Assembly: GCF_003426735.1 (NCBI RefSeq)
Contig: NZ_QVON01000003.1
Span: 124,001-188,000, forward strand
Reading direction: 5' to 3'
Source of the DNA: Arenibacter sp. P308M17
Lineage (GTDB): Bacteria; Bacteroidota; Bacteroidia; Flavobacteriales; Flavobacteriaceae
Length of the DNA: 64,000 nucleotides
The notes below the pieces were generated by a model. It ran no database searches, had not been told where the DNA came from, and worked only from the letters and a program-made list of their open reading frames with translations. Below are positions 53,738 to 63,628 of the stretch, piece after piece. The position numbers were made by a program, and so were the translations under genes. Positions within the stretch are counted from its first letter, which is position 1, and each line of letters opens with the position of its first letter.

Positions 53738-53832
53738 ATAGTTTCTGTTAAACCACAATATTACAAATTATATCCTTGTACCCTTTCAGGGACAAAAGAC
53801 GGAAGGGTTCCATTTTCAGGGGAAGGCGCTTT

Positions 53833-54831
53833 TTAATCTGCCATAATAAAGTTTAAAAAACCTGGACTGTTCCATTGCTGGTATGCCCCTGGAGTGTCCT
53901 CTACCATAAATACATCCAAGTCTGTAGTTTCCCGGACCACTTTCCCACCTTCCCCAATTCCCAAAACACTTAGGGCCGAGGCATAGGCATCTGCCATGGT
54001 CCCATTGGGAGCTATAACCGTAACTTGGATGTTATTGCTCAAGGCCATGCCATTTTTTGGGTCGATTATATGTGAATATCGCTTCCCATCTATAATGGAA
54101 TACTGATATAAATCCCCCGATGTGGCTACGGCCTGATTTTTAAGCCTTACTTTTTGAAATACCTCTTCCCCATTTTCATTGAAATAACTAAACCCTAAAA
54201 TCCAAAACTCCTTATTGGGCGGAGCCCCGCTAACAGTAACGTCCCCACCCATATCTACCAATGCCGACTTTATACCGTTTCTTTTCAATACCTCTATGGC
54301 TTCATCCGCAGCAAACCCCTTTCCTATACCCCCAACATCCAATTGCATTCCCTCTTGCCTTAACCTTACCGTATTTACATTTGGGAATTCCAAATGGCTA
54401 TGACCGGTCCTCTGCTGTGCGGATCTTATTTCGGCCATTGAAGGAACTTGCCTATTTTTCCTGGATTTTTTCCATAGTTCAATGAGCGGCCCCAGGGTAA
54501 TATCAAAAGCACCGGAGGTCCTTTTGGCATAGTCTCCTGAAATATTCATGAGGCGAAATAAATCCGCACTCACGACCACATTCCTATTTGGCTTTTTACT
54601 GAGCTGATTAATTTCGCTTTGCGGAAGATAATTACTTAATATACTGTTCAGCACATCTATCCTCTTGAATACCAATTGCGCTATGGAATCTGCCCTAGCC
54701 TTATCATTTTCATAAAAGACAAGACCTATTTGGGTGCCCATTTGTTGATGGGAGTATTCATATCTGGTTTGGGCGAAGGATGTAGCACAAAATGCATAAA
54801 ACAAAACAATAATTGGAATACGGTACATCAT
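53833..54831 (-). CDS. apbE: FAD:protein FMN transferase (ApbE family)
   Basis: The start at 54831 (MMYRIPIIVLFYAFCATSFA) gives 332 residues with a signal peptide (cleavage near AQ). The family signatures are present: SGAFDITLGPLIELW, GGIGKGFAADEAIEVLKRNGI, MGGDVTVSG, and the FAD-pyrophosphate region KNGMALSNNIQVTVIAPNG. ApbE attaches FMN covalently to Thr or Ser in redox proteins of the membrane or periplasm. It lies 35 bp after the membrane cytochrome gene of the first DUF1501 operon, so its substrate may belong to that respiratory-like module; this is inference. Confidence 0.92.
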   Translation of the reverse strand: MMYRIPIIVLFYAFCATSFAQTRYEYSHQQMGTQIGLVFYENDKARADSIAQLVFKRIDVLNSILSNYLPQSEINQLSKKPNRNVVVSADLFRLMNISGDYAKRTSGAFDITLGPLIELWKKSRKNRQVPSMAEIRSAQQRTGHSHLEFPNVNTVRLRQEGMQLDVGGIGKGFAADEAIEVLKRNGIKSALVDMGGDVTVSGAPPNKEFWILGFSYFNENGEEVFQKVRLKNQAVATSGDLYQYSIIDGKRYSHIIDPKNGMALSNNIQVTVIAPNGTMADAYASALSVLGIGEGGKVVRETTDLDVFMVEDTPGAYQQWNSPGFLNFIMAD

Positions 54832-54866
54832 ACAGATTCTGTGCAATTTTTAATCTAATGACGAAT

Positions 54867-56303
54867 TTACTGTATACTGTCCACAATAGTGTCCTTCTCT
54901 ATAAAATCTGTTTTAAGTTCCGGATCAATACCATGGTCTATATACAGATTAGGAACAGCTTCCATTAGCTGGGAAAGTCCGGAATCGGACAGTTGTGTCT
55001 CCCAAACATAAAGACTGTTCAGATTCTTTAGATCCTTCAAAACGGCCACACTTTCATCGCCAATACCGGTTTCATAGGCCTTGAGGACCCTAAGATGTAC
55101 AAGTCCCGATAATTTAGCAAATTCGGCATCCTTAATGGGGGTGCGGTCCACTTCCAACCATTCCAAATTTTTGCACATTGCCACAAATTCCATTTCCTTT
55201 TCTCCGATGGGGATTCCGCTCAAATCCAACTCCACAATATTATTGGCAATCCGTTTTAAATCCGTAATATTCTTCGGATCATATTCCGGCGGCAGGTAAA
55301 CGGATATGCCCAGCGCCTGAGAATTGCTGGCAACCCTTTTTATGGTAACATAATCCGAAGCTAAATTTTGCAAAGTGCTGTCCGCTACTTTGGGAAGTTT
55401 TGACCATGAATTCTTTGTTCCGGAATCCATCATTTTTTTGACCATCCCTGCCAAGGGTTCGTTACTGTCCAAATGGCTTAACTTTAAGGTGTCCGAGGCA
55501 CCCATGGCAATCCAGCGTTCCAGTATCTGTATTTCATTTTCTGACAAAGGTTTCTTGCCATCCGGAGGCATATGTTCCTCGTCTTCCACAGGCAAATGCA
55601 GGCGTCTTATCAGTTCACTTTTCCCCGGATCGCCCAAAACCAAGGCCGGTCCACTTTCACCTCCTTGGACAAGTTCGCTTATATCGGTCATCAACAGCTC
55701 CCCTTTTTTCTTGTTCGGATTATGGCAGCCTATGCAATTATTGTCCAATATGCGGTATACTATATGTTCATAAATCAGGGGGTCTTCGGGAATCTTTTCC
55801 AATTTCTTACTTTTTGGCAAAGCCAAAAAATCCTCCCCATGGGTAATCATCCCGCCATAATGACCAGTGAACCCTACCAAAATAATCAATACCACCTGGA
55901 TTCCTTTCACCAGATAGGTCTGTTGCAAATGATTGGTGCTCACCCAATACCAGAGAACTGCCAAAATAGCCACGCCGGCCCCCATCCATTGGTGCCATAA
56001 AAGAAGACTGCCTTTTGGTACGGCCTCGTTTCCCAAAAAGAAACCTGTTATGGCAGTAACCAAGGCAGAGATGGTAGCAACGGTAAGCAAGAGCTTGGGC
56101 ACCATTCTATTGAAAAGTCCAAGCGCGGCAGACATCAACAAAAGCACTATGGGAAAGTGCAAAATTAACGGATGCCAACGCCCCAACCAGGCCACTAGAC
56201 CGGGAAGATCAATAAAGGATTCGAATATTAAACAAAAAATAAGAAATACAGTAAGACCGAAAATAACATAATCGACCCAGGGAGAACTATTTTTTTGAGC
56301 CAT
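54867..56303 (-). CDS. Membrane cytochrome c with DUF2231-like TM region and LRR tail (operon 1)
   Basis: The 478-residue protein has about five N-terminal membrane helices, including GRWHPLILHFPIVLLLMSAA (DUF2231-like), residues about 12-150. A single c-type haem site follows (CIGCH, 190-194), and the Met region HMPPDGKKPLSENEIQILERWI matches planctomycete-type cytochromes (PSCyt1). The C-terminal part (about 345-465) has leucine-rich repeats such as LVHLRVLKAYETGIG. It is 3 bp from the DUF1501 gene, in one operon. Electron transfer at the membrane is likely; the LRR may dock a partner. A paralog lies at 60643-62037. Confidence 0.85.
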   Translation of the reverse strand: MAQKNSSPWVDYVIFGLTVFLIFCLIFESFIDLPGLVAWLGRWHPLILHFPIVLLLMSAALGLFNRMVPKLLLTVATISALVTAITGFFLGNEAVPKGSLLLWHQWMGAGVAILAVLWYWVSTNHLQQTYLVKGIQVVLIILVGFTGHYGGMITHGEDFLALPKSKKLEKIPEDPLIYEHIVYRILDNNCIGCHNPNKKKGELLMTDISELVQGGESGPALVLGDPGKSELIRRLHLPVEDEEHMPPDGKKPLSENEIQILERWIAMGASDTLKLSHLDSNEPLAGMVKKMMDSGTKNSWSKLPKVADSTLQNLASDYVTIKRVASNSQALGISVYLPPEYDPKNITDLKRIANNIVELDLSGIPIGEKEMEFVAMCKNLEWLEVDRTPIKDAEFAKLSGLVHLRVLKAYETGIGDESVAVLKDLKNLNSLYVWETQLSDSGLSQLMEAVPNLYIDHGIDPELKTDFIEKDTIVDSIQ

Positions 56304-56306
56304 ATA

Positions 56307-57767
56307 CTATGTTAAGATATCGTTTACAACATTGCCCGCCACATCCGTGAGTCTAAAGCGACGGCCCTGATATTTATAAATTAGTTGTTCGTGGTCCAAT
56401 CCCAGGTTATTCATAATGGTAGCGTGGAAATCATTGATATGAACCGGGTTTTTTACAATATTATAGCCAAACTCATCCGTTTCTCCATAGGTAATGCCCG
56501 GCTTTATGCCGCCACCGGCCATCCATATACTAAAAGCCCTCGGGTGATGGTCCCTACCGTAATTTTTTAGATCAAAGTTTCCTTGGCAATAATTGGTCCT
56601 TCCAAACTCCCCGCCCCATATAACCAAGGTATCCTCCAACATACCACGTTGTTTCAGATCCAGGATCAGGGCTGCAGAGGCCTGATCCACGTCCTTGGCC
56701 TGGCCTGCCATTTCATTGGGCAGATTGCCGTGCTGATCCCACCCCTGATGGTACAACTGAATAAAACGGACCCCATTCTCTGCAAGTCTACGGGCCTGCA
56801 GACAATTGGCGGCATAGGTGCCGGGAACCTGGGAATCTTCCCCATATAATTTTATTATGGATTCCGGCTCTTTTTTAATATCCATTACATCGGGTACGGA
56901 CATCTGCATCCTATAGGCCATTTCATACTGTGCGATCCTTGATTCTATCTCATCGTCCCCGGTCTCAACATGATGTATTTTGTTCAAGGAGGATACATGG
57001 TCCAATAAATGCCTTTTATCGGAACGGGAAATTCCATCCGGGTCGTTCAAATATAAAACGGGATCTTTTCCGGACCGCAATAGTACCCCTTGGTGCTTGG
57101 AATCCAAGAATCCGCTGGACCAAAGCTTGGAATACAGCCCTTGGCTATTGCCCTTTCCCCTGGAGGTAAGCACCACAAAGGAGGGTAAGTTCTGATTCTC
57201 ACTTCCCAGACCATAACTCATCCAGGATCCCATACTTGGGCGACCGGATTGCTGGCTCCCTGTTTGAAAAAAGGTAATTGCCGGATCGTGGTTTATGGCC
57301 TCGGTGTGCATACTTCTAACGATACAGATCTCATCGGAAATTTTGGCTATATGCGGAAAAAACTCGCTTACCCATGCTCCACTTTTACCATGTTGGGAAA
57401 ATTTGGCCGCAGAAGGCATCAAGGGAAATTTATCCTGCCCAGCGGTCATTCCCGTAAGCCGTTGCCCGTTCCGTATCGATTCCGGCAGATCTTCGCCCAT
57501 CCGCTTGGTAAGGGTAGGTTTATAATCAAAGGATTCCAACTGTGACGGGGCCCCGGATTGAAACAAATAGATTACCCGTTTCGCTTTAGGGGCAAAATGG
57601 GGAATTCCCAATGGTTGGCCCGCCAAGGGTTTGGGACCACCTTTAAAAAGGTCCGGGATCAACAAAGATCCCAAAGCCAATGAACCGATCCCCACACTTA
57701 ATTGTGAAAAAAAGTGTCTTCGATTTACCTTGAGGGGGTTTTCAGAATTTGTTTTATCTTCTTCCAT
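56307..57767 (-). CDS. DUF1501 exported protein (operon 1)
   Basis: The 486-residue protein has an RR signal (VNRRHFFSQLSVGIGSLALG) and the DUF1501 motifs VIYLFQSGAPSQLESFDYKP, RSMHTEAINHDPAITFFQTG, QLYHQGWDQHGNLPNEM and GGEFGRTNYCQGNFDLKNYGRDHHPRAF. These proteins resemble a sulfatase/phosphatase-like alkaline phosphatase fold, but their reaction is not established. In planctomycetes and marine Bacteroidota they are always encoded next to DUF1553 cytochrome proteins. The gene sits 5 bp downstream of such a gene and 3 bp upstream of the membrane cytochrome. Confidence 0.92.
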   Translation of the reverse strand: MEEDKTNSENPLKVNRRHFFSQLSVGIGSLALGSLLIPDLFKGGPKPLAGQPLGIPHFAPKAKRVIYLFQSGAPSQLESFDYKPTLTKRMGEDLPESIRNGQRLTGMTAGQDKFPLMPSAAKFSQHGKSGAWVSEFFPHIAKISDEICIVRSMHTEAINHDPAITFFQTGSQQSGRPSMGSWMSYGLGSENQNLPSFVVLTSRGKGNSQGLYSKLWSSGFLDSKHQGVLLRSGKDPVLYLNDPDGISRSDKRHLLDHVSSLNKIHHVETGDDEIESRIAQYEMAYRMQMSVPDVMDIKKEPESIIKLYGEDSQVPGTYAANCLQARRLAENGVRFIQLYHQGWDQHGNLPNEMAGQAKDVDQASAALILDLKQRGMLEDTLVIWGGEFGRTNYCQGNFDLKNYGRDHHPRAFSIWMAGGGIKPGITYGETDEFGYNIVKNPVHINDFHATIMNNLGLDHEQLIYKYQGRRFRLTDVAGNVVNDILT

Positions 57768-57772
57768 AATCG

Positions 57773-60115
57773 TTATTCTTTGGTAATTGTTTCATCAAGA
57801 TTGTAGATTACCTGTGCCGTAAGCATCAGTGCGGCCGTTTTTGCCGGATCCGTATCCAACCTTTTATATTCTCCCTGGGCCACCAATTTTTGGGCATTCT
57901 CCTTTTCTTTCAAGAACTTTTCCAGCGCATCGGAATAATATTCATCCAGGACCTTTTTTTCCTCCTCCTTGGGATTCCTTACCAAGATACGCCGAAATAC
58001 TGTGGTGACCCACATTTCCGCATCCTTGGTATCCGTAATGGTATTTTCAGCCAACACCCGGGCCGCCTCCAACATTTGAACATCGTTCTGTAGTGCCAAG
58101 GCCTGTAAAGGGGTATTGGTCTTTTGCCGCCTTACTTCACAGATATCCCTATTGGGCGCATCAAAAATGGACATGCTGGGCGGTGGCAGGGTCCTTTTCC
58201 ATAGGGTATAAAGGGAACGCCTGTACAATTTATCCCCTTCATCGGCCACATAGGTGGTAAGTACCCCCCTATTGCCCCCAGCGTTGGTCTCCTCCCATAG
58301 CCCGGGGGGTTGATAGGGCTTTACGCTGGGGCCCCCAATCTCCCTGTTCAATAGGCCGCTGGTGGCCAGAACGTAGTCCCTTATGATTTCCCCGCTCATC
58401 CTGAACCTTGGGGCCCTGGATAGCCACTTGTTGTCGGGGTCCGCCTTTTTGGACTCTTCCGTAGCTATGGAGCTTTGCTGATAGGTAGCGGATAACATAA
58501 TTTTTTTCAGCAGATATTTTATGTCCCAACCGTGTTCCATAAAATCTTTGGACAGCCAATCCAACAATTGGGGATGGCTGGGCAAGCTGCCCTGAACCCC
58601 GAAATCTTCAGAGGTTTCCACAAGTCCGTTCCCGAACACCATTGCCCAGACCCTGTTCACGAAGACCCTGGAGGTCAACGGATTGTTTTCATCGGTCACC
58701 CATTGGGCCAGTCCCAATCTGTTCTTTGGGAGCTTATCCGAGAAAGGAAGTATAATTTCTGGGGCATTAGGGGTTACCTCCTCCCCAGGGCTGGCATACT
58801 CCCCTCGGTTGAAAATGTAGGTTGTCCTTGGCATGGAATCGTTCATGACCATTACCTTAACATCTTCCCCTTCGGACTTGTTGATAAAGGACAAAACCCC
58901 ATTGGACTCCTCATCGGTAATGGTCATAAAGGGGGCGTCCGCAAAATATTTCTGATTGGCAGCCTGTACGGCATCCATACGCAGCCCCATTTCGTTCACG
59001 TTGTTGAAAAAGGAATAGATCTCATAATAATCCCTTTGGGACAGCTGGTCGTATTTGTGGTCATGGCATTTGGCGCATTCCAGGGTAAGGCCCAATATAC
59101 CCTTACCCAAAGTATTGGTACGGTCCACCACATAATAGGACTGGTATTCCTCCTGGATAACGCCGCCCTCCTGGGTTATGGGATGGTTTCTGTTGAACCC
59201 AGTGGCCAGTACCTGTTCCTTGGTGGCATTGGGCATCAGATCGCCCGCCAATTGCACGCTCAGAAACTCATCATAGGGCATATTATTATTGAAGGCATGG
59301 ATCACCCAGTCGCGCCAGGGCCACATGCTCCTATAACTATCGTCCTGATAGCCATGGGAGTCCGCGTATCTGGCCACGTCCAGCCAGACCTGCGTCATAC
59401 GCTCCCCATATGCGGGAGAGGCCAAAAACTCATCTATGGCCCGCTCCAATACATCCCCTGAAGAACCGGAAAGATAACTTTCCACCTGGCCCGCATTGGG
59501 AGGAAGGCCCGTTAGGTCCAGACTCATTCTCCTGATCAGGGTATGCTCTTCTGCCCTTGAGGAAGGCACTAGCCCGTTCTCCTCCAACTTTTCCAAAATA
59601 AAGGCATCGATCTCATTTTGTGCCCAATCGGTACGTTCGGTTTTTGGAATATCCGCTTTCTTTGGGGGAATAAAAGCCCAATGCTTTTCAAACTTGGCCC
59701 CCTGCTCGATCCATTTTTTCAGCAATTTCTTTTCGTAGGAATTAAGTGCCAATTGCGAATCTGGTGGGGGCATCAGCTGTTTCGAATCATCGGTTACCAC
59801 ATGTTGGTACATTAGGCTGTTACCGGGTTTGCCCGCCACAATGGGGTATTTCCCGGGATTCTCCGGCAGTTCGGAAAATGCGTTGGATTCCAGATCCAAT
59901 CGCAGGCCGGCCTTACGTTTATTGGCATCCGGCCCATGACAGGTATAACAATTATCCGAGAGTATTGGCTTTATATGAAAATTATAATCTACTACCTCAG
60001 GCAATTTCTGGTCGGCATAACTGTCCTTGGAGGATTTGAAAAATCCCGACTTAATTGCGAACAGTAGGACCACCAGACCCAATAAAATTAATATTATACT
60101 AAGCTTTTGTCTCAT
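57773..60115 (-). CDS. PSCyt1-DUF1549-DUF1553 exported cytochrome protein (operon 1)
   Basis: The 780-residue protein is anchored by one N-terminal helix (LSIILILLGLVVLLFA). It has a haem site NCYTCHGPDANKRKAG (56-60), then the DUF1549 domain from about 145 (NEIDAFILEKLEENGLVPSS, LTGLPP), and the DUF1553 domain in the C-terminal half (FVNRVWAMVFGNGLVETSEDFG, and RRQKTNTPLQALALQND). It is the first gene of the three-gene minus-strand operon, and the 527-bp upstream gap presumably holds its promoter. The function of the DUF1549/1553 pair is unknown, but the haem site suggests redox chemistry on a glycan or other polymer. Confidence 0.92.
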   Translation of the reverse strand: MRQKLSIILILLGLVVLLFAIKSGFFKSSKDSYADQKLPEVVDYNFHIKPILSDNCYTCHGPDANKRKAGLRLDLESNAFSELPENPGKYPIVAGKPGNSLMYQHVVTDDSKQLMPPPDSQLALNSYEKKLLKKWIEQGAKFEKHWAFIPPKKADIPKTERTDWAQNEIDAFILEKLEENGLVPSSRAEEHTLIRRMSLDLTGLPPNAGQVESYLSGSSGDVLERAIDEFLASPAYGERMTQVWLDVARYADSHGYQDDSYRSMWPWRDWVIHAFNNNMPYDEFLSVQLAGDLMPNATKEQVLATGFNRNHPITQEGGVIQEEYQSYYVVDRTNTLGKGILGLTLECAKCHDHKYDQLSQRDYYEIYSFFNNVNEMGLRMDAVQAANQKYFADAPFMTITDEESNGVLSFINKSEGEDVKVMVMNDSMPRTTYIFNRGEYASPGEEVTPNAPEIILPFSDKLPKNRLGLAQWVTDENNPLTSRVFVNRVWAMVFGNGLVETSEDFGVQGSLPSHPQLLDWLSKDFMEHGWDIKYLLKKIMLSATYQQSSIATEESKKADPDNKWLSRAPRFRMSGEIIRDYVLATSGLLNREIGGPSVKPYQPPGLWEETNAGGNRGVLTTYVADEGDKLYRRSLYTLWKRTLPPPSMSIFDAPNRDICEVRRQKTNTPLQALALQNDVQMLEAARVLAENTITDTKDAEMWVTTVFRRILVRNPKEEEKKVLDEYYSDALEKFLKEKENAQKLVAQGEYKRLDTDPAKTAALMLTAQVIYNLDETITKE

Positions 60116-60642
60116 TTGGGAACTTTATTTTCATTTGTTTAAATTGAAAATGGAAGGATTACACATCCCATTATTTCTAGCTAAGATGACATCTCTCCTT
60201 AATTTACATATACTACATTATTTATACTAAAATAACAACATATTTTCATTAAATCCGTAAAATATCCAGAATTAACTTTACTATTTTCCATAATATTCAA
60301 GAATGTTCCAATTAATATTCCTGATTTAACATTATTTTCTATTTCCTATTGTTTAGAGAAGGGTCATCCGGCCCAATAATATACCCACTTTTTAGACCCT
60401 TAGGGAATTTTAACGATATAAGGGCCAATCCATCATTAAAATTTCTTTACCGGTACAGCATATAAATTAATCTATACACTAAAACTATATTAAGGTAAAG
60501 CAATTGTTCGCAATCAAACCTCTTATTTTTATGCCTCTAGCCTATGGCTTATGGCAAAAACATTTTTAGAAGCTAAAGCGGAGTTTTAAGTCCAACCGAG
60601 ACCAATAATCCATTGGCCAATTTTAACCCCATTATACCGCAA
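60116..60642. other. Intergenic region, no gene seen
   Basis: The 527 bp between operon 1 and operon 2 is AT-rich. It must carry the promoter of operon 1 and the 3' end of operon 2. No convincing -7 box, terminator hairpin or repeat was found by eye. Confidence 0.45.
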
Positions 60643-62037
60643 TTACATTCCCAGTATTACTTCAGGACGATTTTCTATGTCCCTAAAACTTGCAACTTCA
60701 TCTACTGTAATGGTCGTACCCCAAACATATACCCGTTTCAAACCCTTCATTTTTAGAAAGTTTTCAAAACTGGACGCCGTAATTTTAGTTTGATATAAAT
60801 TGAGTCCGGTTATACTCTGGATTCCCGTTAACTCGGCAATACCTACATCAGTAATCGGATTTTTTTCAATTTCCAATTTTTGAAGGTTTACAAACTGGCC
60901 GATGGTTTTTAAATGCTCGTCCTGCACCATATTATCCCTTAACGACAACCACAATATATTCAACTTTAATGGAAGTAACTTCTCCAACTTTCCTTCAAGT
61001 TCACCGCTATCCTTGGAAGTAATCGACTCCGGAGGCAACACTACTTCGTACAATCCAGATCCGAATATCAATTCCCGGATCTTGAAACCTGCATCCTCAA
61101 TATCCCTCAAAATTTCTGCACTAACCGGTTTCACCTTAGGCAGGGGAATTCCACTTTTACCGGTAACATCTTCCAGACCCAACATATTGGAGGCAATACT
61201 GGTTATATCCTCCGGGGTTTCCAAATCGGCCAGTTTCACCTTGAAATCTGCGTTGGCCTTTTCTATCCAAAACGACAAAATCTGTTTCTCCCCATCGGTA
61301 AGGGGAGTCTTGCCTTCGGGCGGCATAAAATCCTCATGGTGGGGATCCAACATGACCCGTCTGACCATCTCGGACTTGGCGACATTTCCCGCAATAAAGG
61401 CCTCCCCGTTTTTACCTCCTTTTTTAAAGGCAACGGAATCTTGAAAGGAGAGTCCGCCCTTTTTCTTACTGGAGTTATGGCAACTAGTGCACTTGGCCTC
61501 CAAGATAGGGTTAACCAAATAAGCGTAGACCTCGGCTTCCTCCAGTTTGACAATAGGGGGCAGCACTACCTTTTCCGATCTTCCAAATGGGGCATATTTG
61601 AACAAATAGTCGCTTCCATGGGTTAAATTACCCCCATAATGGCCTGTAATACCTACCAACAGGACCACCAAGGACAAGCCGGCCATATTGGATTTTAAAC
61701 CCTTCAATTTTGGTATATTCAACTTGCCCGAATGTATTGCCGAGGCAATAAATGCCACTATGGTGGTTGCTGCTCCAAACCAAAAATGTGTATCCAGCAT
61801 GGTCTGTTCATAGTCGCCTCCCAAAGAAAGCATATATCCCAGGACACTGGCCACCAATGCACTTATTGCCCCACCGAACAAGGCCAAACCTATGACCATG
61901 GTCAAGGCGGGATTCCTATGCCAGCGCCCATAGATTTCCAAAAGAAAGGCAAAAATCAAAAAACCAATGGGCAAGTGCACGACCAGTGGGTGAAATCGAC
62001 CCAGAAACAAAATAAAATCGGGTACGTTACTTTCCAT
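60643..62037 (-). CDS. Membrane cytochrome c with DUF2231-like TM region and LRR tail (operon 2)
   Basis: The ATG at 62037 gives 464 residues; the TTG at 62043 is the only alternative. It has the same layout as its paralog at 54867: membrane helices with LGRFHPLVVHLPIGFLIFAFLL, one haem site (CTSCH, 183-187), MPPEGKTPLTDGEKQILSFWI, then LRR-like segments (LQKLEIEKNPITDVGIAEL). Sequence conservation is clear in the helix, haem and Met regions and weaker elsewhere. It is the third gene of operon 2. Confidence 0.85.
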   Translation of the reverse strand: MESNVPDFILFLGRFHPLVVHLPIGFLIFAFLLEIYGRWHRNPALTMVIGLALFGGAISALVASVLGYMLSLGGDYEQTMLDTHFWFGAATTIVAFIASAIHSGKLNIPKLKGLKSNMAGLSLVVLLVGITGHYGGNLTHGSDYLFKYAPFGRSEKVVLPPIVKLEEAEVYAYLVNPILEAKCTSCHNSSKKKGGLSFQDSVAFKKGGKNGEAFIAGNVAKSEMVRRVMLDPHHEDFMPPEGKTPLTDGEKQILSFWIEKANADFKVKLADLETPEDITSIASNMLGLEDVTGKSGIPLPKVKPVSAEILRDIEDAGFKIRELIFGSGLYEVVLPPESITSKDSGELEGKLEKLLPLKLNILWLSLRDNMVQDEHLKTIGQFVNLQKLEIEKNPITDVGIAELTGIQSITGLNLYQTKITASSFENFLKMKGLKRVYVWGTTITVDEVASFRDIENRPEVILGM

Positions 62038-62081
62038 TACCAAGCTTTTGAACTACTTTCAACATCTTTATTCTTTTTACT

Positions 62082-63593
62082 TTATACCAGGATATCCTTC
62101 ACCACATCGCCATGTACATCGGTAAGGCGAAACCTACGGCCTTGATGTTTAAAGGTCAATCTTTCATGGTCAATTCCAAAAAGGTGCAACAGAGTCGCTT
62201 GAAAATCGTGGGTATGTACCGGATCCTTGATAATGTTATACCCAAAATCATCGGTTTCCCCATAGGTAAATCCCGGTTTCATCCCTGCCCCTGCCATGAA
62301 CATGGTAAAGGCCTTAGGGTGGTGGTCACGTCCGTAGTTCGTTTCCGTGAGCTGGCCTTGGGAATAGACCGTACGTCCAAACTCTCCGCCCCATACCACC
62401 AATGTATCTTCCAGCATGCCCCTTTGTTTTAAGTCCTTTATCAATGCCGCAGTACCCTGATCCGTATTCTTGCTTTGATATTTTACCCCACCGGGACAAT
62501 TGCCATGTTGATCCCATCCTTGGTGATATAATTGAACAAATTTCACATCCTTTTCCAATAATTTACGGGCCATCAAACAATTTGCGGCATAAGTACCGGC
62601 ATTTCGACTATCGGGTCCGTACATATCAAAAATATAGTCCGGCTCGTCCGACGTATCCGTAACCTCAGGTACGGAGGTCTGCATTCTATAGGCCATTTCG
62701 TATTGGGCTATCCTCGCATTAATCTCGGGATCCCCAAAAGCGTCATAAGCCATTCCATTCAATTTTTTCAAATAATCCAACATTTGTCTGCGGTCCTTTC
62801 CATCATAGTTCTCAGGATCTCCAAGATACAGCACGGGATCCTTTCCCGAACGGAACTGTACGCCCTGATGTTCGGTCGGCAAAAAGCCATTGCCCCACAA
62901 ACGGGAGTACAAAGGCTGCCCTGAACCATTTTTGGAGACCAATGAAATAAATGTTGGTAAATTATCATTGTCCGATCCCAACCCATAGCTGATCCAAGAA
63001 CCAATAGAGGGTCTCCCCGGCTGTTGGCTCCCGGTCTGAAAAAAGGTTATGGCCGGATCATGGTTAATGGCATCGGTATGCATGCCCTTAATAAAGCACA
63101 GATCATCCACTACCTCTGACAAATAGGGCATAGCCTCACTCACCCAGGCCCTGGATTCCCCATACTGTTTAAAGTTTAAAGTGGATGCAGCAATGGGAAA
63201 AGCGGTTTGATCGGCGCTCATCCCCGTTAGGCGCTGCCCGGCCCTAATGGAGTCGGGCAAATCCTGTCCAAACATATCCTTTAGTTTGGGTTTATAATCG
63301 AACAGGTCCAATTGTGAAGGGCCACCACTTTGAAAAAGGTATACAATCCTCTTTGCCTTGGGCAAATGATGGGGCAATCCCAAATTATTCTTAGTAAGGG
63401 AATGTAAAGAATTCCCGGAATCGGCCACGGAATTAACGGCACTCCAGAGTTTTTCCGACTGCAACAAGGAACCAAGGGCCATAGCCCCCAAACCTAGAGA
63501 GGTCTTCTTAAAGAACTCCCTTCTATCCCATTGCTTTTCGATGCCCTGAAGATCCCGATTGTTGGATCTTAATATATCGTGATGATCGCACAT
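62082..63593 (-). CDS. DUF1501 exported protein (operon 2)
   Basis: The 503-residue protein is paralogous to the one at 56307. It has an RR signal (WDRREFFKKTSLGLGAMALG) and the motifs RIVYLFQSGGPSQLDLFDYKP, KGMHTDAINHDPAITFFQTG, QLYHQGWDQHGNCPGG and GGEFGRTVYSQG. It has a longer N-terminus (about 24 residues before the RR motif) than its paralog. It lies 44 bp upstream of the membrane cytochrome gene and 35 bp downstream of the DUF1553 gene. Confidence 0.92.
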   Translation of the reverse strand: MCDHHDILRSNNRDLQGIEKQWDRREFFKKTSLGLGAMALGSLLQSEKLWSAVNSVADSGNSLHSLTKNNLGLPHHLPKAKRIVYLFQSGGPSQLDLFDYKPKLKDMFGQDLPDSIRAGQRLTGMSADQTAFPIAASTLNFKQYGESRAWVSEAMPYLSEVVDDLCFIKGMHTDAINHDPAITFFQTGSQQPGRPSIGSWISYGLGSDNDNLPTFISLVSKNGSGQPLYSRLWGNGFLPTEHQGVQFRSGKDPVLYLGDPENYDGKDRRQMLDYLKKLNGMAYDAFGDPEINARIAQYEMAYRMQTSVPEVTDTSDEPDYIFDMYGPDSRNAGTYAANCLMARKLLEKDVKFVQLYHQGWDQHGNCPGGVKYQSKNTDQGTAALIKDLKQRGMLEDTLVVWGGEFGRTVYSQGQLTETNYGRDHHPKAFTMFMAGAGMKPGFTYGETDDFGYNIIKDPVHTHDFQATLLHLFGIDHERLTFKHQGRRFRLTDVHGDVVKDILV

Positions 63594-63628
63594 ATCCCTC
63601 CTATTTAATTCTGCCTTTTCTTGATTTA

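Noticed and set aside
53780-53830. Fragment GACGGAAGGG...AGGGGAAGG resembling an arm of the inverted repeat at 31606
   Set aside because: The match is too short to call a copy, and it lies in the short gap after apbE without an opposite arm.
58532-59461. 309-residue plus-strand open frame inside the DUF1553 gene
   Set aside because: It lies wholly antisense to a well-supported gene with conserved haem and DUF motifs, and its translation shows no family features.
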